From the NCBI RefSeq assembly GCF_001708445.1, contig NZ_CP015637.1, forward strand, positions 4,837,001 through 4,901,000: a DNA stretch of 64,000 bases. Reading direction: 5' to 3'. Positions 39,101-47,873 of the stretch are shown one piece after another. Below the pieces are notes generated by a model that worked only from the letters and a program-made list of their open reading frames with translations, did no database searches and was not told the DNA's origin. Position 1 is the first letter of the stretch. The number at the start of each line of letters is the position of its first letter. The position numbers and the translations under genes were made by a program. The stretch is from Pseudomonas fluorescens (GTDB lineage Bacteria; Pseudomonadota; Gammaproteobacteria; Pseudomonadales; Pseudomonadaceae).

Positions 39101-39961
39101 ATGTCTGTTCTTTCGAAACAATCCGTGGCCGCGGCGGCCTCGACGAGCCTGTTTGTCCTGCTGTGGAGCAGCGGGGCGATCTTCTCCAAGCTGGGCCTGG
39201 CCCATGCGTCGCCCTTCGCCTTCTTATTGATCCGTTTTGCCATCGCCCTGCTCGGTCTGGTGATCCTCGTACCGATGCTCAAGCTGCAACTGCCGCGCCC
39301 CGGCAAACCGCTGTGGTATGCAGCGGCGACCGGCCTGGTGTTGTTGGGGGCCTACCAGATTTTCTATCTGCTGGCCCTGGACCTCAACGTCACCCCCGGC
39401 GTGATGGCGACCCTCATGGGCGTGCAGCCGATCCTGACCGTGGCGCTGACGGAGCGCCAGCGTTCCGGGCGCCGCCTGTTCGGCCTTGGCCTCGGGTTGG
39501 CGGGGTTGATCATGGTGGTGTACCAGGGTATCGGGCTGGCGGGGATGTCCCTGGCCGGGATGCTCTTCGGCCTGCTGGCCCTGGCGAGCATGACCTTCGG
39601 CTCAATCATGCAAAAACGCATTACCGACAACCCTTTGGGCACGCTGCCGCTGCAGTACCTGGCCGGGCTGCTGTTGTGCGCGGTATTCGTGCCGTTCCAG
39701 CCGTTCCACTTCGAACAGAATGCCGGCTTTTACCTGCCGGTATTGTGGATGGGGCTGGTGGTGTCGGTGCTGGCGACGTTGCTGCTGTACCGCCTGATCG
39801 CGCGGGGCAACCTGGTCAATGTCACCAGCCTGTTCTACCTGGTGCCGGCGGTGACGGCGGTGATGGATTACCTGATCTTCGGCAATCGGCTGGCGTTGTT
39901 GAGCCTGCTGGGGATGGGGTTGATCATCGTTGGGTTGGTGTTTGTGTTCCGTAAAGGCTAG
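39101..39961 (+). CDS. EamA/DMT-family transporter (RhtA/PecM-like)
   Basis: 286 residues with ten transmembrane segments in two EamA repeats. The start MSVLSKQSVAAAASTSLFVLLWSSGAIFSKLGLAHASPFAFLLIRF places a long first segment near the N-terminus, with PGVMATLMGVQPILTV in the second repeat. Family members export amino acids, nucleosides or drugs; this substrate is unknown. The ATG at 39101 has AGGTGG 6 nt upstream. It may be controlled through the leader and attenuator upstream. Confidence 0.85.
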   Translation: MSVLSKQSVAAAASTSLFVLLWSSGAIFSKLGLAHASPFAFLLIRFAIALLGLVILVPMLKLQLPRPGKPLWYAAATGLVLLGAYQIFYLLALDLNVTPGVMATLMGVQPILTVALTERQRSGRRLFGLGLGLAGLIMVVYQGIGLAGMSLAGMLFGLLALASMTFGSIMQKRITDNPLGTLPLQYLAGLLLCAVFVPFQPFHFEQNAGFYLPVLWMGLVVSVLATLLLYRLIARGNLVNVTSLFYLVPAVTAVMDYLIFGNRLALLSLLGMGLIIVGLVFVFRKG

Positions 39962-40019
39962 GTGATGGCACTGCCCTCCTTCGTGGCTGCCAACGGAGGA
40001 GGGCGGGCTGCGCAAAGGG

Positions 40020-41426
40020 TTATTGCTGAGAGAGAGCGGTTGCAAGGGTGTCCGCCATACGTTTCACATATTCGCGTAGTTCAGGCACGGCTGTCGCCTC
40101 CCAGTCACGGGCTTGGAGGAGAGGGCCAACATAATACAACCATCGTGATTCCACTCCATTGTGATCCACCAGTGCTCCGGAGGGCGCGATCTCCATGCCT
40201 ATTCCGAGTGCATCGGGTTTCAACTGGCCCCTAGTTCGCAGCGACGCAAGCAATGGGTCGTCCAGTTGTCGAATATCGAATGCTGGAGTCGTGCAATTGA
40301 TCACGGCCTTAACCTCAATAGTGTCCTCGTTCTTTGCGCCACGGCGCCGCAGATGAACGGTGACACTTTCTGATCCGGACTCGTAGCCTGTCACGCGTCC
40401 GGCGAAGAGCTTGAGCTTGCCACGTTGAATCTCAGCCAGCATGCGGGCGCCTGACTGCGGGGCGCAGCGGTGACGATGGGTGTCCCAGTATGGGCGAACG
40501 TGACGAAGGAAGCGCTGACGTTCAACAATGGGCAGTGCGTGCCACAACTGTGCTGTTGCTGATCGTAGCCCGCCAATCACGTCTCTCCAGTCATCTCCCT
40601 TGCAGGTCTGCAGCTTTATCGCATTGCGAACTGCCCTGACATAATGACGAGTTGTGCAGTTCGTGAGCATTTGCTGGGTAAGTTGCCCATCATAGTGGGG
40701 GTGTGAGTTCAATATTCGATGGGGTTGAGGAGCGAGGCCGCGACGAGAAATCACATAAATCATCCCCTGATGCCCGCGGTCGCGTAGGTCAAGTACTACG
40801 TCCAGCATGGTCAGTCCGCTGCCAATAAGCAGTACGGCAGCATTGGCGTCAATACTAGCTAAGGCGTCGGGTTGCCATGGATCGTGCAGATACCGAGGGT
40901 CTTCGTAAAATAATCTGTGTGCCGCTGCACTTGATGGTTGTTGACGAGCGCAACTGCCGGTGCTCAGGACGATATGGTCAGCGTAAAGAGAGTCACCGTT
41001 TTTCATCAGCAGGTGAGCCCTATGGCGTTCGGTGTCATATGAAACTTCCACGACCTCGCCTGTGACATTGCGTAGCTCGCTTCCTGGAGCTGCATTCTTC
41101 GACGCATCGTTCAATAAGGTTTCAAGGTAGTCGCCATAGAGTTGCCTCTGAACAAAAGACCCTGGGGTGACCTCGGGAGCATAGCGCTTGGCGAACTCAT
41201 AAAAGCCGTCGCTCTCATCGTTGGTCAGGGCATTCATCCTGCCTGCCGGTACGTTCAGTACGTGTGATGAGGTACGCGTACCATAAGCGACGCCACGAGC
41301 CATGGCGCCGGGCGGGCTGATCAGCAAGATTCTAACGGGGGCGGCCAATGAGCTGCGCAATAAATGAACAGCTAACGTGGAGCCGCAGAAACCTGCGCCA
41401 ATGATTGCGATGGTTTTGATCTTCAT
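40020..41426 (-). CDS. FAD/NAD(P)-binding oxidoreductase (NAD_binding_9 family)
   Basis: 468 residues with an N-terminal dinucleotide-binding motif IAIIGAGFCGSTLAVHLLR, typical of the FAD/NAD(P)-binding proteins of the NAD_binding_9 family (MARGVAYGTRTSSHVLNVPAGRMNAL). A second nucleotide-binding turn occurs in AAVLLIGSGLTMLDVVLDL, and HILNVSTG-like residues (IVLSTGS) complete the flavoprotein core. Family members act in diverse secondary-metabolite, siderophore and hydroxylation reactions; no substrate can be read here. The start at 41426 is preceded by AGGAG. It is transcribed away from the glycan locus. Confidence 0.75.
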   Translation of the reverse strand: MKIKTIAIIGAGFCGSTLAVHLLRSSLAAPVRILLISPPGAMARGVAYGTRTSSHVLNVPAGRMNALTNDESDGFYEFAKRYAPEVTPGSFVQRQLYGDYLETLLNDASKNAAPGSELRNVTGEVVEVSYDTERHRAHLLMKNGDSLYADHIVLSTGSCARQQPSSAAAHRLFYEDPRYLHDPWQPDALASIDANAAVLLIGSGLTMLDVVLDLRDRGHQGMIYVISRRGLAPQPHRILNSHPHYDGQLTQQMLTNCTTRHYVRAVRNAIKLQTCKGDDWRDVIGGLRSATAQLWHALPIVERQRFLRHVRPYWDTHRHRCAPQSGARMLAEIQRGKLKLFAGRVTGYESGSESVTVHLRRRGAKNEDTIEVKAVINCTTPAFDIRQLDDPLLASLRTRGQLKPDALGIGMEIAPSGALVDHNGVESRWLYYVGPLLQARDWEATAVPELREYVKRMADTLATALSQQ

Positions 41427-42046
41427 CCTTGCTCCTGCTTGGATAGGGCGTTTCATTCCATTTTGACAATCAGTCGCAGTCAAATTTGGTGGCGTGTGCG
41501 TTGAGTAAGGCGCAAATCAAGAAGCCGGAAAACGGGCCTCATATTGGAGTGGATTTGGATGTTACTCCAATGCCTGATTGGGTGCTTTCAGGATTGTTGA
41601 TGTGAGTCGCTTGGTCCCAAGGACTGATGGCAATTAAGTATTACTGCTATTCGTGCATCGAATAAGTAATACAGGTTTAAGTAATGTTTTCCTCTATAAA
41701 AATAATGAACTTTCTTATAAGGCGAAATTCAGGGGTGCAGTATTTGTTGCTTTGCGTTATGTCAATCTCATGACTGTGTCAAAAAAATCGCTTGCTAGTG
41801 GCTTGTCGCCGCCGAGATTCAAGATTTTTCCCTGCAGTTATTAGGAAATTTCAGCTTTCTTTGTAGGCTTTAGCGTCAGTGCGGCCGCGCGCTTGGCTTC
41901 AAGGCATGCGCTCTCTGTTACGAAACTGATCATTGGTCACTGAGTTGGATTGTACCCACGGAAAATAGCTGTAATACTTATTGCTTTATAAGGGCGTATA
42001 TCCCCTGTTCCCTACAGGGTGTTCAGTTCTTCGCGATGGGATATTA
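41427..42046. other. AT-rich intergenic region at the left edge of the glycan locus
   Basis: About 620 bp without a convincing gene. Base composition and codon statistics change here from the GC-rich core to AT-rich DNA. Short open frames (such as the 63-codon one near 41653-41844) have no homologue features. I see no JUMPstart/ops element. Confidence 0.55.
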
Positions 42047-43021
42047 GTGTCTATTCTTACAGTGTGTAGTCCTTCTCGCCTGCAATCGCGTGATCCTCGC
42101 GGAGCAAGAGTTGTGGTGTTGATGTGCACCTACAACGGCGAGTCATTTCTGGCTGAGCAGCTCGACTCGTTTGAGCGGCAGACTCATTCCAATTGGTCCC
42201 TGGTGGTGTCTGATGATGGGTCCATGGACGGCACTCTTGCGGTTTTGGAGGGGTATCGTAATCGTTGGGAGCAGGACCGACTGCTGATGCTGGAGGGACC
42301 AAAAAAAGGGTTCGCCGCCAATTTTCTCTCGCTGACGTCTCGAGCAGATATTGATGCCGACTTTTTTGCATGGTCGGACCAGGACGATATTTGGAATGAT
42401 GACAAGTTAGAAGTGGCTCTGGCTTGGCTGCAGACAGTACCCGCTCATAGGCCTGCGCTTTATTGTGGTCGCACCCAATTAATTGGTGAAACTGGCGTTC
42501 ATCTTGGGTACTCGCCCCATTTTAGACTCTCGCCAGGTTTTAGTAATGCGTTGGTTCAAAGCATCGCAGGGGGCAATACGATGGTCTTCAACCGGGCTGC
42601 CCGCACGCTGCTGTGCGAAGCCGGCCCTGAGCTGCAGGTACCTGCTCACGACTGGTGGTTATATCAACTGATCTCCGGTGTGGGGGGGGTTATTCACTAC
42701 GATCCCGAACCCAAAATGAAATATCGGCAACATGCGGAGAACGTGGTTGGCAGTAATTCCGGCTGGCTTGCCAGGCTGATTCGCTTGCGGATGGTGTTTC
42801 AGGGACGTTTTCACGAATGGAATGAACAAAATATACAGGCGCTGGATGCCATGCATCATCGGCTGTCCCCCGATAGCCAGGTGACGCTTACTCACTTCAA
42901 GTGGGCGCGCGAGCAAAAAGTTCTTCGCAGGATTTCGGGAATCTGGCTGGCAGGGCTGTACCGGCAAACTCTGCTGGGGAATTTAGGTCTCGTGCTTGCT
43001 ACCGTCATGAAAAAGATCTGA
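42047..43021 (+). CDS. Glycosyltransferase family 2
   Basis: 324 residues of a GT-A fold glycosyltransferase: VVVLMCTYNGESFLAEQLDSF, DDGSMDGT with the first nucleotide-sugar-binding Asp pair, and the DxD-like WSDQDDIW followed by AGGNTMVFNR and HDWWLYQLIS. It resembles rhamnosyl/O-antigen GT2 proteins. The start is uncertain: the open frame continues to TTG at 41981 without a ribosome site; the GTG at 42047 was chosen because the conserved region begins just after it. It has its own terminator before the next gene. Confidence 0.82.
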   Translation: MSILTVCSPSRLQSRDPRGARVVVLMCTYNGESFLAEQLDSFERQTHSNWSLVVSDDGSMDGTLAVLEGYRNRWEQDRLLMLEGPKKGFAANFLSLTSRADIDADFFAWSDQDDIWNDDKLEVALAWLQTVPAHRPALYCGRTQLIGETGVHLGYSPHFRLSPGFSNALVQSIAGGNTMVFNRAARTLLCEAGPELQVPAHDWWLYQLISGVGGVIHYDPEPKMKYRQHAENVVGSNSGWLARLIRLRMVFQGRFHEWNEQNIQALDAMHHRLSPDSQVTLTHFKWAREQKVLRRISGIWLAGLYRQTLLGNLGLVLATVMKKI

Positions 43022-43169
43022 ATCTGTGTGTGTTCAGGGGCATTGGGTTTGTTGGGGCGCGGAGGGGATCATTCATACCTTCACCAGCGCACCACCGCAT
43101 TTCGCTTCGCGGGCACAGTGCGTCCCTCAGGCATAATTATGAATATTCAGGATCTACAGCAGCTCATTT

Positions 43170-43203
43170 AAGTCAGTAAAAGGGCCTTTTGGTCTGACTT
43201 TTG
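43170..43203 (+). terminator. Rho-independent terminator between the GT2 and sulfotransferase genes
   Basis: AAGTCAG (43170-43176) and CTGACTT (43194-43200) enclose an inner stem AAAAGG/CCTTTT, and TTG follows. This separates the GT2 transcript from the rest of the locus. Confidence 0.75.
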
Positions 43204-43234
43204 TCAAAATATCAACAAAATAGAGTTTTTGATA

Positions 43235-44866
43235 ATGTATCCAGTTGACGCGAATGAAAATGTGGTAATCGTGCTGGGTATGCATCGTAGTGGCACCAGC
43301 GCCATTGCCGCAGGCCTTGAGCAGTTGGGGCTGGTGATGGGGAGTTCCTTATTTAAAGGCGACGAATGGAATCCCAAGGGCTATTTCGAAGAGCGCGAGA
43401 TTGTCCAATTCAACGATAGATTGCTTGCCTTGTACGACTGCCGATGGGACTCGCCGTTGCCTCCACTGCTTGAGCGCGATCATCGGTGGGACGCCTGTAT
43501 TGACGAAGCGATGAGTTTGGTTCGAGTCCTGTTTGACGAAGTACCTGCGTGGGGATTCAAGGATCCGAGAATGTGCCAGCTGGCACCTTTTTGGGGGCAG
43601 GTTTTCTCACAATTGGGTATCAAGCCACGGTTGATGATAGTGGTGCGTGATCCAGCTGAGGTTGTGCATTCGCTGGCCCGGCGCGATGGTATTTCCTCGG
43701 ATCGTGCAGCGTGGCTATGGATGACGCATCTTCTCGGAGCTATGGAATATCTTGATGTTGCCGATGACATCAGATTTTTCGCGTTTGACCATATGCTTAG
43801 CCAGCCAGCCACATTTTTATCCGATGTTGCGGGTTGGCTGAATTTAAAACCTGCGTCCGAAACGATTGCTCACTTCGCGCGGGACTTCATCGCTCCAGCA
43901 CTCTCGCATGGTGCGGGCACCAGGCAAGCGGCTCTTCCGTCGCTTGTGTTGCAAGCCTATGAAAGCGTACGGAGTGCGATCGAGAGAGGACTCACGCCGC
44001 GCGCTTTACGCGAGAGTTTCGAGTGGCAGGGCATAATCAGCGAATATCGGCGTGATATCATTCCGACACTGACTTCAGTTCAAAGATTTTTCCAGAATGA
44101 TCGCCAACTTTCGGTCATGGAGTTGCGTATCAGCGCGTTGAGCAAGGGGTTGGCGTCTGCCGAGAAATTGGCACTCGATCGTCTGGAGGAGATGCAAAAA
44201 CTCGACACTCAACTTATAGAGACCAGCGATGCTCTGGCTCGCGCCGAGCAAATTGTGCTGCGTCAGCAGGAAGAGCTAAAGCTTAGGGGGGATGCGCGTT
44301 CTCGTCCTAACGAATTCGAGTCCCTGGCAGTTGAGCGTTTGAAGCAAGTGCAAAAGCTTGATGGCCAATTGAGTCAGATGAGTGCTGAGCTCGCGCACGC
44401 TGAGCAAATCGTATTGGAGCAGCAGGGCGTTCTCATGTCTCAAAACGAGGAGTACGCTCGATTCCGGGAAACTGAGTTGGCTCGATTTCGTGAGATTGAG
44501 TTGTTAGCGATTGAGCGTCTGGAGCACATGCAAAAATTGGATGCTCAACTAATTGAGACGAGTGCCGCGCTCGCGCTCGCCGAGCGGGTCGTGAGTGAGC
44601 AACAGGATGCATTCAAACGAAAGGATGAGCTGCTGGCACTTTTTGAGGAAACTCAGTTGCTTGCAATTGAGCGCCTGGCACAGATGCAAAAGCTTGATGC
44701 TCAGCTCCTTCTGACCAGCGACGCTTTGGCTTATGCCGAAAAGATCGTGATGGAACAGCAGGAAGCGTTAGCGCACGCAAATTTTCAGGCGTCAAGTTCT
44801 GATGAGGCCCCAGTGCCTGCCTCGGAGTCTCTGCAAGATGCGCCAAAGCTGGATTTGAAGGTCTAA
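43235..44866 (+). CDS. Sulfotransferase fused to a four-repeat coiled-coil tail
   Basis: 543 residues. Residues 1-270 form a PAPS-dependent sulfotransferase: the 5'-phosphosulfate loop LGMHRSGTSAIAAGLEQLGL (about 14-33) and the 3'-phosphate motif VVRDPAEVVHSLARRD (about 140-155), plus NPKGYFEE and WGFKDPRM. Residues 310-515 are coiled coil built from four imperfect 37-residue repeats starting near residues 312, 364, 424 and 476 (pattern LAxERLxxMQKLDxQLxxTSxALAxAExIVxxQQ). A short Ser/Pro tail ends it. No membrane segment. In an ABC-exporter glycan locus the tail is reminiscent of the WbdD ruler. The acceptor is unknown. The ATG at 43235 has a weak ribosome site. Confidence 0.85.
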   Translation: MYPVDANENVVIVLGMHRSGTSAIAAGLEQLGLVMGSSLFKGDEWNPKGYFEEREIVQFNDRLLALYDCRWDSPLPPLLERDHRWDACIDEAMSLVRVLFDEVPAWGFKDPRMCQLAPFWGQVFSQLGIKPRLMIVVRDPAEVVHSLARRDGISSDRAAWLWMTHLLGAMEYLDVADDIRFFAFDHMLSQPATFLSDVAGWLNLKPASETIAHFARDFIAPALSHGAGTRQAALPSLVLQAYESVRSAIERGLTPRALRESFEWQGIISEYRRDIIPTLTSVQRFFQNDRQLSVMELRISALSKGLASAEKLALDRLEEMQKLDTQLIETSDALARAEQIVLRQQEELKLRGDARSRPNEFESLAVERLKQVQKLDGQLSQMSAELAHAEQIVLEQQGVLMSQNEEYARFRETELARFREIELLAIERLEHMQKLDAQLIETSAALALAERVVSEQQDAFKRKDELLALFEETQLLAIERLAQMQKLDAQLLLTSDALAYAEKIVMEQQEALAHANFQASSSDEAPVPASESLQDAPKLDLKV

Positions 44867-44882
44867 CCGGTGACTTTGGCGA

Positions 44883-46580
44883 ATGTCAAAGAATTTTTGT
44901 GATGGTAACTCGATATTGGAACAGATACACATGGATGTAGTGGGTTCTGACGTGCCGCGTCTCAATCAAGCAGAAGTACGGTCAACGACCTTGATCTGCC
45001 AAATAGATCATTTCGTTCGTCATCCCCATGGTCTGTTCGGCTTCGGATGGGCGCTGGATCATGAACATAAGATCGTTCAGTCGCACCTGAATATGCTCTT
45101 CGCTGATGGGCGGGTCGAGCGTGTTGCCGTGTCGCTGGGCAGGGTGCGCGAAGATGTTGCGTCGGCGTTTCCGGATAATGACCAAGCGGGAAATTCGGGC
45201 TTCATGGTTATCGCTGGCTGGGGAGGTGAGCCTCCGGAAAAAGTCGAGTTGGTTTTCGAGATGCAGGATGCAGTGACAGGTCGCCACGAACTCGCTCTGT
45301 CTGCGCTCGACACAGCATCCGGAGCAGAAGTGGCAGAGAGCATATATCTCGCCAAGCGCGCCTGGGCTTACTTACGCCGGGGAAACATCAGGACGCTGAT
45401 CAAAAAGTTCCTCCGGTATCGTGGGCGAAATCCAACGTTAATGAGCCAGGACGAAGTCGCTCTCGCAGCACGTCTGAAGAATCGGCCTTGCCGCTTGTTG
45501 ATTGATCATTCAATGGGTGGAGGGGCCAATCTCTTTCGCGAGCGTGTGGCGTCTGCCTGGAGTGCAGCCGACGATACCGTGATATTGCTTAGCTTCCGCG
45601 TGTCGTCCATGCAGACGTTTGTCGAAGTACGCGACCACAACGGGTCCTATTCGTGCAAGCTGTCGAACTTGAACAGCTTGGTTGAACTGTTGGTGCGTGC
45701 AGATCTAAGAGAGGTCTTTTTCAACTGTGCGGTCTCTTTCCCCCAGCCGCAAAATCTTAGAGAGTTTATGCTGGTCTTGAAGCAGCGAACCAAGGCTAGC
45801 CTGGTCGTGGCGATACATGAGTATTTTCTTGTCTGCCCGTCGCACTTCCTACTGGACGATAAGGGGCAGTACTGCGGCATACCTTCGATAACACGCTGTC
45901 ATTCTTGTTTGAATAACCATCCCGATGGATTTGTGTCCCTCGCTGGTGAGCGGTCAATTGTACGTTGGCGCGAAATGTGGGGGGAGTTGCTGAGGTGCGC
46001 GGATGAAGTTCGTTGCTTTTCAACGTCGTCTCTTGCCCTGCTTGAGCGGGCTTATCCCGGCATGGGAGCCAGGGCTAAACTGTGTCCTCACTATGTGAAG
46101 CCGCTTCGCGAAGTCAGCCTTCCGAAAAAGCCGCAAAAATATCTGACGATTGGGGTGATAGGTTCCATTTCCCATCATAAAGGAGCGGGCGTCCTGGAAA
46201 GTCTGGCTGAGGCAATTTGTCAGACGGACGCGCCAGTTCGAATCGTGGTTATTGGAAATCTGGATGCACCTTGTCCTGCGCCGGTGGTGAAGGAAACGGG
46301 GCCTTACGCACAGGATGATTTACCCAAAATTGTTGAAAAATATGGGATCAGTATTGCGTTTTTGCCATCAATTTGCCCTGAAACATTTTCCTTTGTCGCC
46401 CACGAAATCCTATCGATGAAGTTGCCATTGATCTGTCTGGACTTGGGCGCTCAAGCTGATTTAGTGCGGAGTCTGGATACCGGTTACATCGCAAAGCGAC
46501 AGGATGGCCCGGGTTTGCTTGAAGATATCCTGGCTTTTGATCGCTTTCTTCACCCTTTAAGTCTTAAGGTTATTTCTTGA
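44883..46580 (+). CDS. Glycosyltransferase with an N-terminal beta-sandwich-like domain (GT4-like)
   Basis: 565 residues. The second half (about 330-560) has GT-B features: a phosphate-binding YLTIGVIGSISHHKGAGVLESLA and the conserved acceptor/donor region SICPETFSFVAHEILSMKLPLICLDLGAQADLVRS, matching the GT4 E-x7-E pattern. Residues 35-150 form a separate module with GLFGFGWALDHEHKIVQSHL and GRVREDVASAFPDNDQAGNSGF, a type also seen fused to other polysaccharide glycosyltransferases. It starts 16 bp after the sulfotransferase gene and the next gene overlaps its stop, so these are one operon. Confidence 0.78.
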   Translation: MSKNFCDGNSILEQIHMDVVGSDVPRLNQAEVRSTTLICQIDHFVRHPHGLFGFGWALDHEHKIVQSHLNMLFADGRVERVAVSLGRVREDVASAFPDNDQAGNSGFMVIAGWGGEPPEKVELVFEMQDAVTGRHELALSALDTASGAEVAESIYLAKRAWAYLRRGNIRTLIKKFLRYRGRNPTLMSQDEVALAARLKNRPCRLLIDHSMGGGANLFRERVASAWSAADDTVILLSFRVSSMQTFVEVRDHNGSYSCKLSNLNSLVELLVRADLREVFFNCAVSFPQPQNLREFMLVLKQRTKASLVVAIHEYFLVCPSHFLLDDKGQYCGIPSITRCHSCLNNHPDGFVSLAGERSIVRWREMWGELLRCADEVRCFSTSSLALLERAYPGMGARAKLCPHYVKPLREVSLPKKPQKYLTIGVIGSISHHKGAGVLESLAEAICQTDAPVRIVVIGNLDAPCPAPVVKETGPYAQDDLPKIVEKYGISIAFLPSICPETFSFVAHEILSMKLPLICLDLGAQADLVRSLDTGYIAKRQDGPGLLEDILAFDRFLHPLSLKVIS

Positions 46581-47845
46581 AAAAAATACATGTCTATACC
46601 AGCGCGGCCTGTAATTACATTCCAAAAGTCCGGGCTTTGGTCGAATCGATTAAAAAATACCATCCTGACTGGGTCGTGCACTTGGCGTTGTCGGATGAAG
46701 TACCCGCCGGTCTGGACCTTTCTGCAGAGCCGTTTGATGAAATTCATCCTATCAGCAGCCTCGACATACCGGATGTGAACGGCTGGGCGTTTTGTCACAC
46801 CATCGTTGAGTTATCGACGGCCATCAAGCCGTTCCTCCTGGCTCGTCTGCTTGATCGTAAAGATTGCTCCGGTGTCATCTACCTTGACCCGGACACCGTA
46901 TTGTTTTCACCTTTGAATGATGTACTGGAGGCCCTCCAGCATTCAAATATTGCGCTGACGCCTCACCAGGTCACCCCAGAGCCGACATTAGCCGCCATCA
47001 TGGATAACGAGATCTCCAGCCTGAAGCACGGCATTTACAACCTGGGTTTCCTCGCCGTTGCGCCTACGGAAACAGGCAAGCAGTTTGCTCAGTGGTGGTC
47101 GGACCGTCTCTATTATTTCTGTCGCGCTGAAATTCACAATGGATTGTTCACCGATCAACGTTGGATCGATCTGGTACCAGCATTTTTCGAGGGCGTGTGC
47201 ATCCTTCGAACGTCGCGTCTAAACGTAGCTCCATGGAACATTACTACTCGGCAGATTACTGGTGAGTTGCCAGATAGCGTGATGGTGGACGGCCAGCCTC
47301 TTGGCTTCTATCACTTCACTGGTTTTGACAGCGGTGCGCATCGGACCATGGCTTGGAAAAACGCTGCGAACCAACCGACTGCACACGCGCTGATCAAATG
47401 GTACGCGGATACGATTGCTGATTTGGGCAAGGACCCTTTAAGCCAAGTACCTTGGGCATTTTCACGTTTTGCCGACGGCACTGTCATTCCCAAGGCCGCA
47501 CGACTCATTTATCGCGAGCGATTGGATCTGCAACAAGCCTTTCCTGATCCTTTTGCAACTGAAGGTGGTGGTTACCTGGCCTGGTGGGAATCCCAGGGGC
47601 GCGTGGAGTTTCCGGCCCTTTTTGATTCTGAATCTTCGGCAGCGGAAATACTTCGGGTGACGTCTGCTTTGACGCCAGGTTATCAGGCGGGTGGCGTTCC
47701 GATGGTCTTCAGTTCTAGCCGTGTTCGCGCACATTTGGGACAGGTACTGGACGACCCACGTCACGGTGTATTGTTGGCCAAGCGCGCATGGGAAGTTCTT
47801 CGTACGGAAGGTGTTCCCGGTGTTATGAAGCGCATCTCCCGATGA
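46577..47845 (+). CDS. Glycosyltransferase of nucleotide-diphosphosugar type (GT8-like)
   Basis: 422 residues. It begins KKIHVYTSAACNYIPKVRALVESIKKYHP and carries the metal-binding YLDPDTVLFSPL (DxD about residues 103-105), followed by HGIYNLGFLAV and RSYHFTG-like GFYHFTGFDSG, consistent with a GT-A glycosyltransferase related to GT8. The start codon is TTG at 46577, overlapping the preceding TGA as TTGA with AAGG 6 nt upstream, so expression depends on coupled translation. The sugar and acceptor cannot be read. Confidence 0.75.
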   Translation: MKKIHVYTSAACNYIPKVRALVESIKKYHPDWVVHLALSDEVPAGLDLSAEPFDEIHPISSLDIPDVNGWAFCHTIVELSTAIKPFLLARLLDRKDCSGVIYLDPDTVLFSPLNDVLEALQHSNIALTPHQVTPEPTLAAIMDNEISSLKHGIYNLGFLAVAPTETGKQFAQWWSDRLYYFCRAEIHNGLFTDQRWIDLVPAFFEGVCILRTSRLNVAPWNITTRQITGELPDSVMVDGQPLGFYHFTGFDSGAHRTMAWKNAANQPTAHALIKWYADTIADLGKDPLSQVPWAFSRFADGTVIPKAARLIYRERLDLQQAFPDPFATEGGGYLAWWESQGRVEFPALFDSESSAAEILRVTSALTPGYQAGGVPMVFSSSRVRAHLGQVLDDPRHGVLLAKRAWEVLRTEGVPGVMKRISR

Positions 47846-47873
47846 TTTTTATCGCTGAACAGGACTTGTTGAA

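Noticed and set aside
41653..41844. 63-codon frame in the AT-rich gap before the glycan locus
   Set aside because: No ribosome site, no homologue features, and starts arbitrarily in AT-rich DNA.
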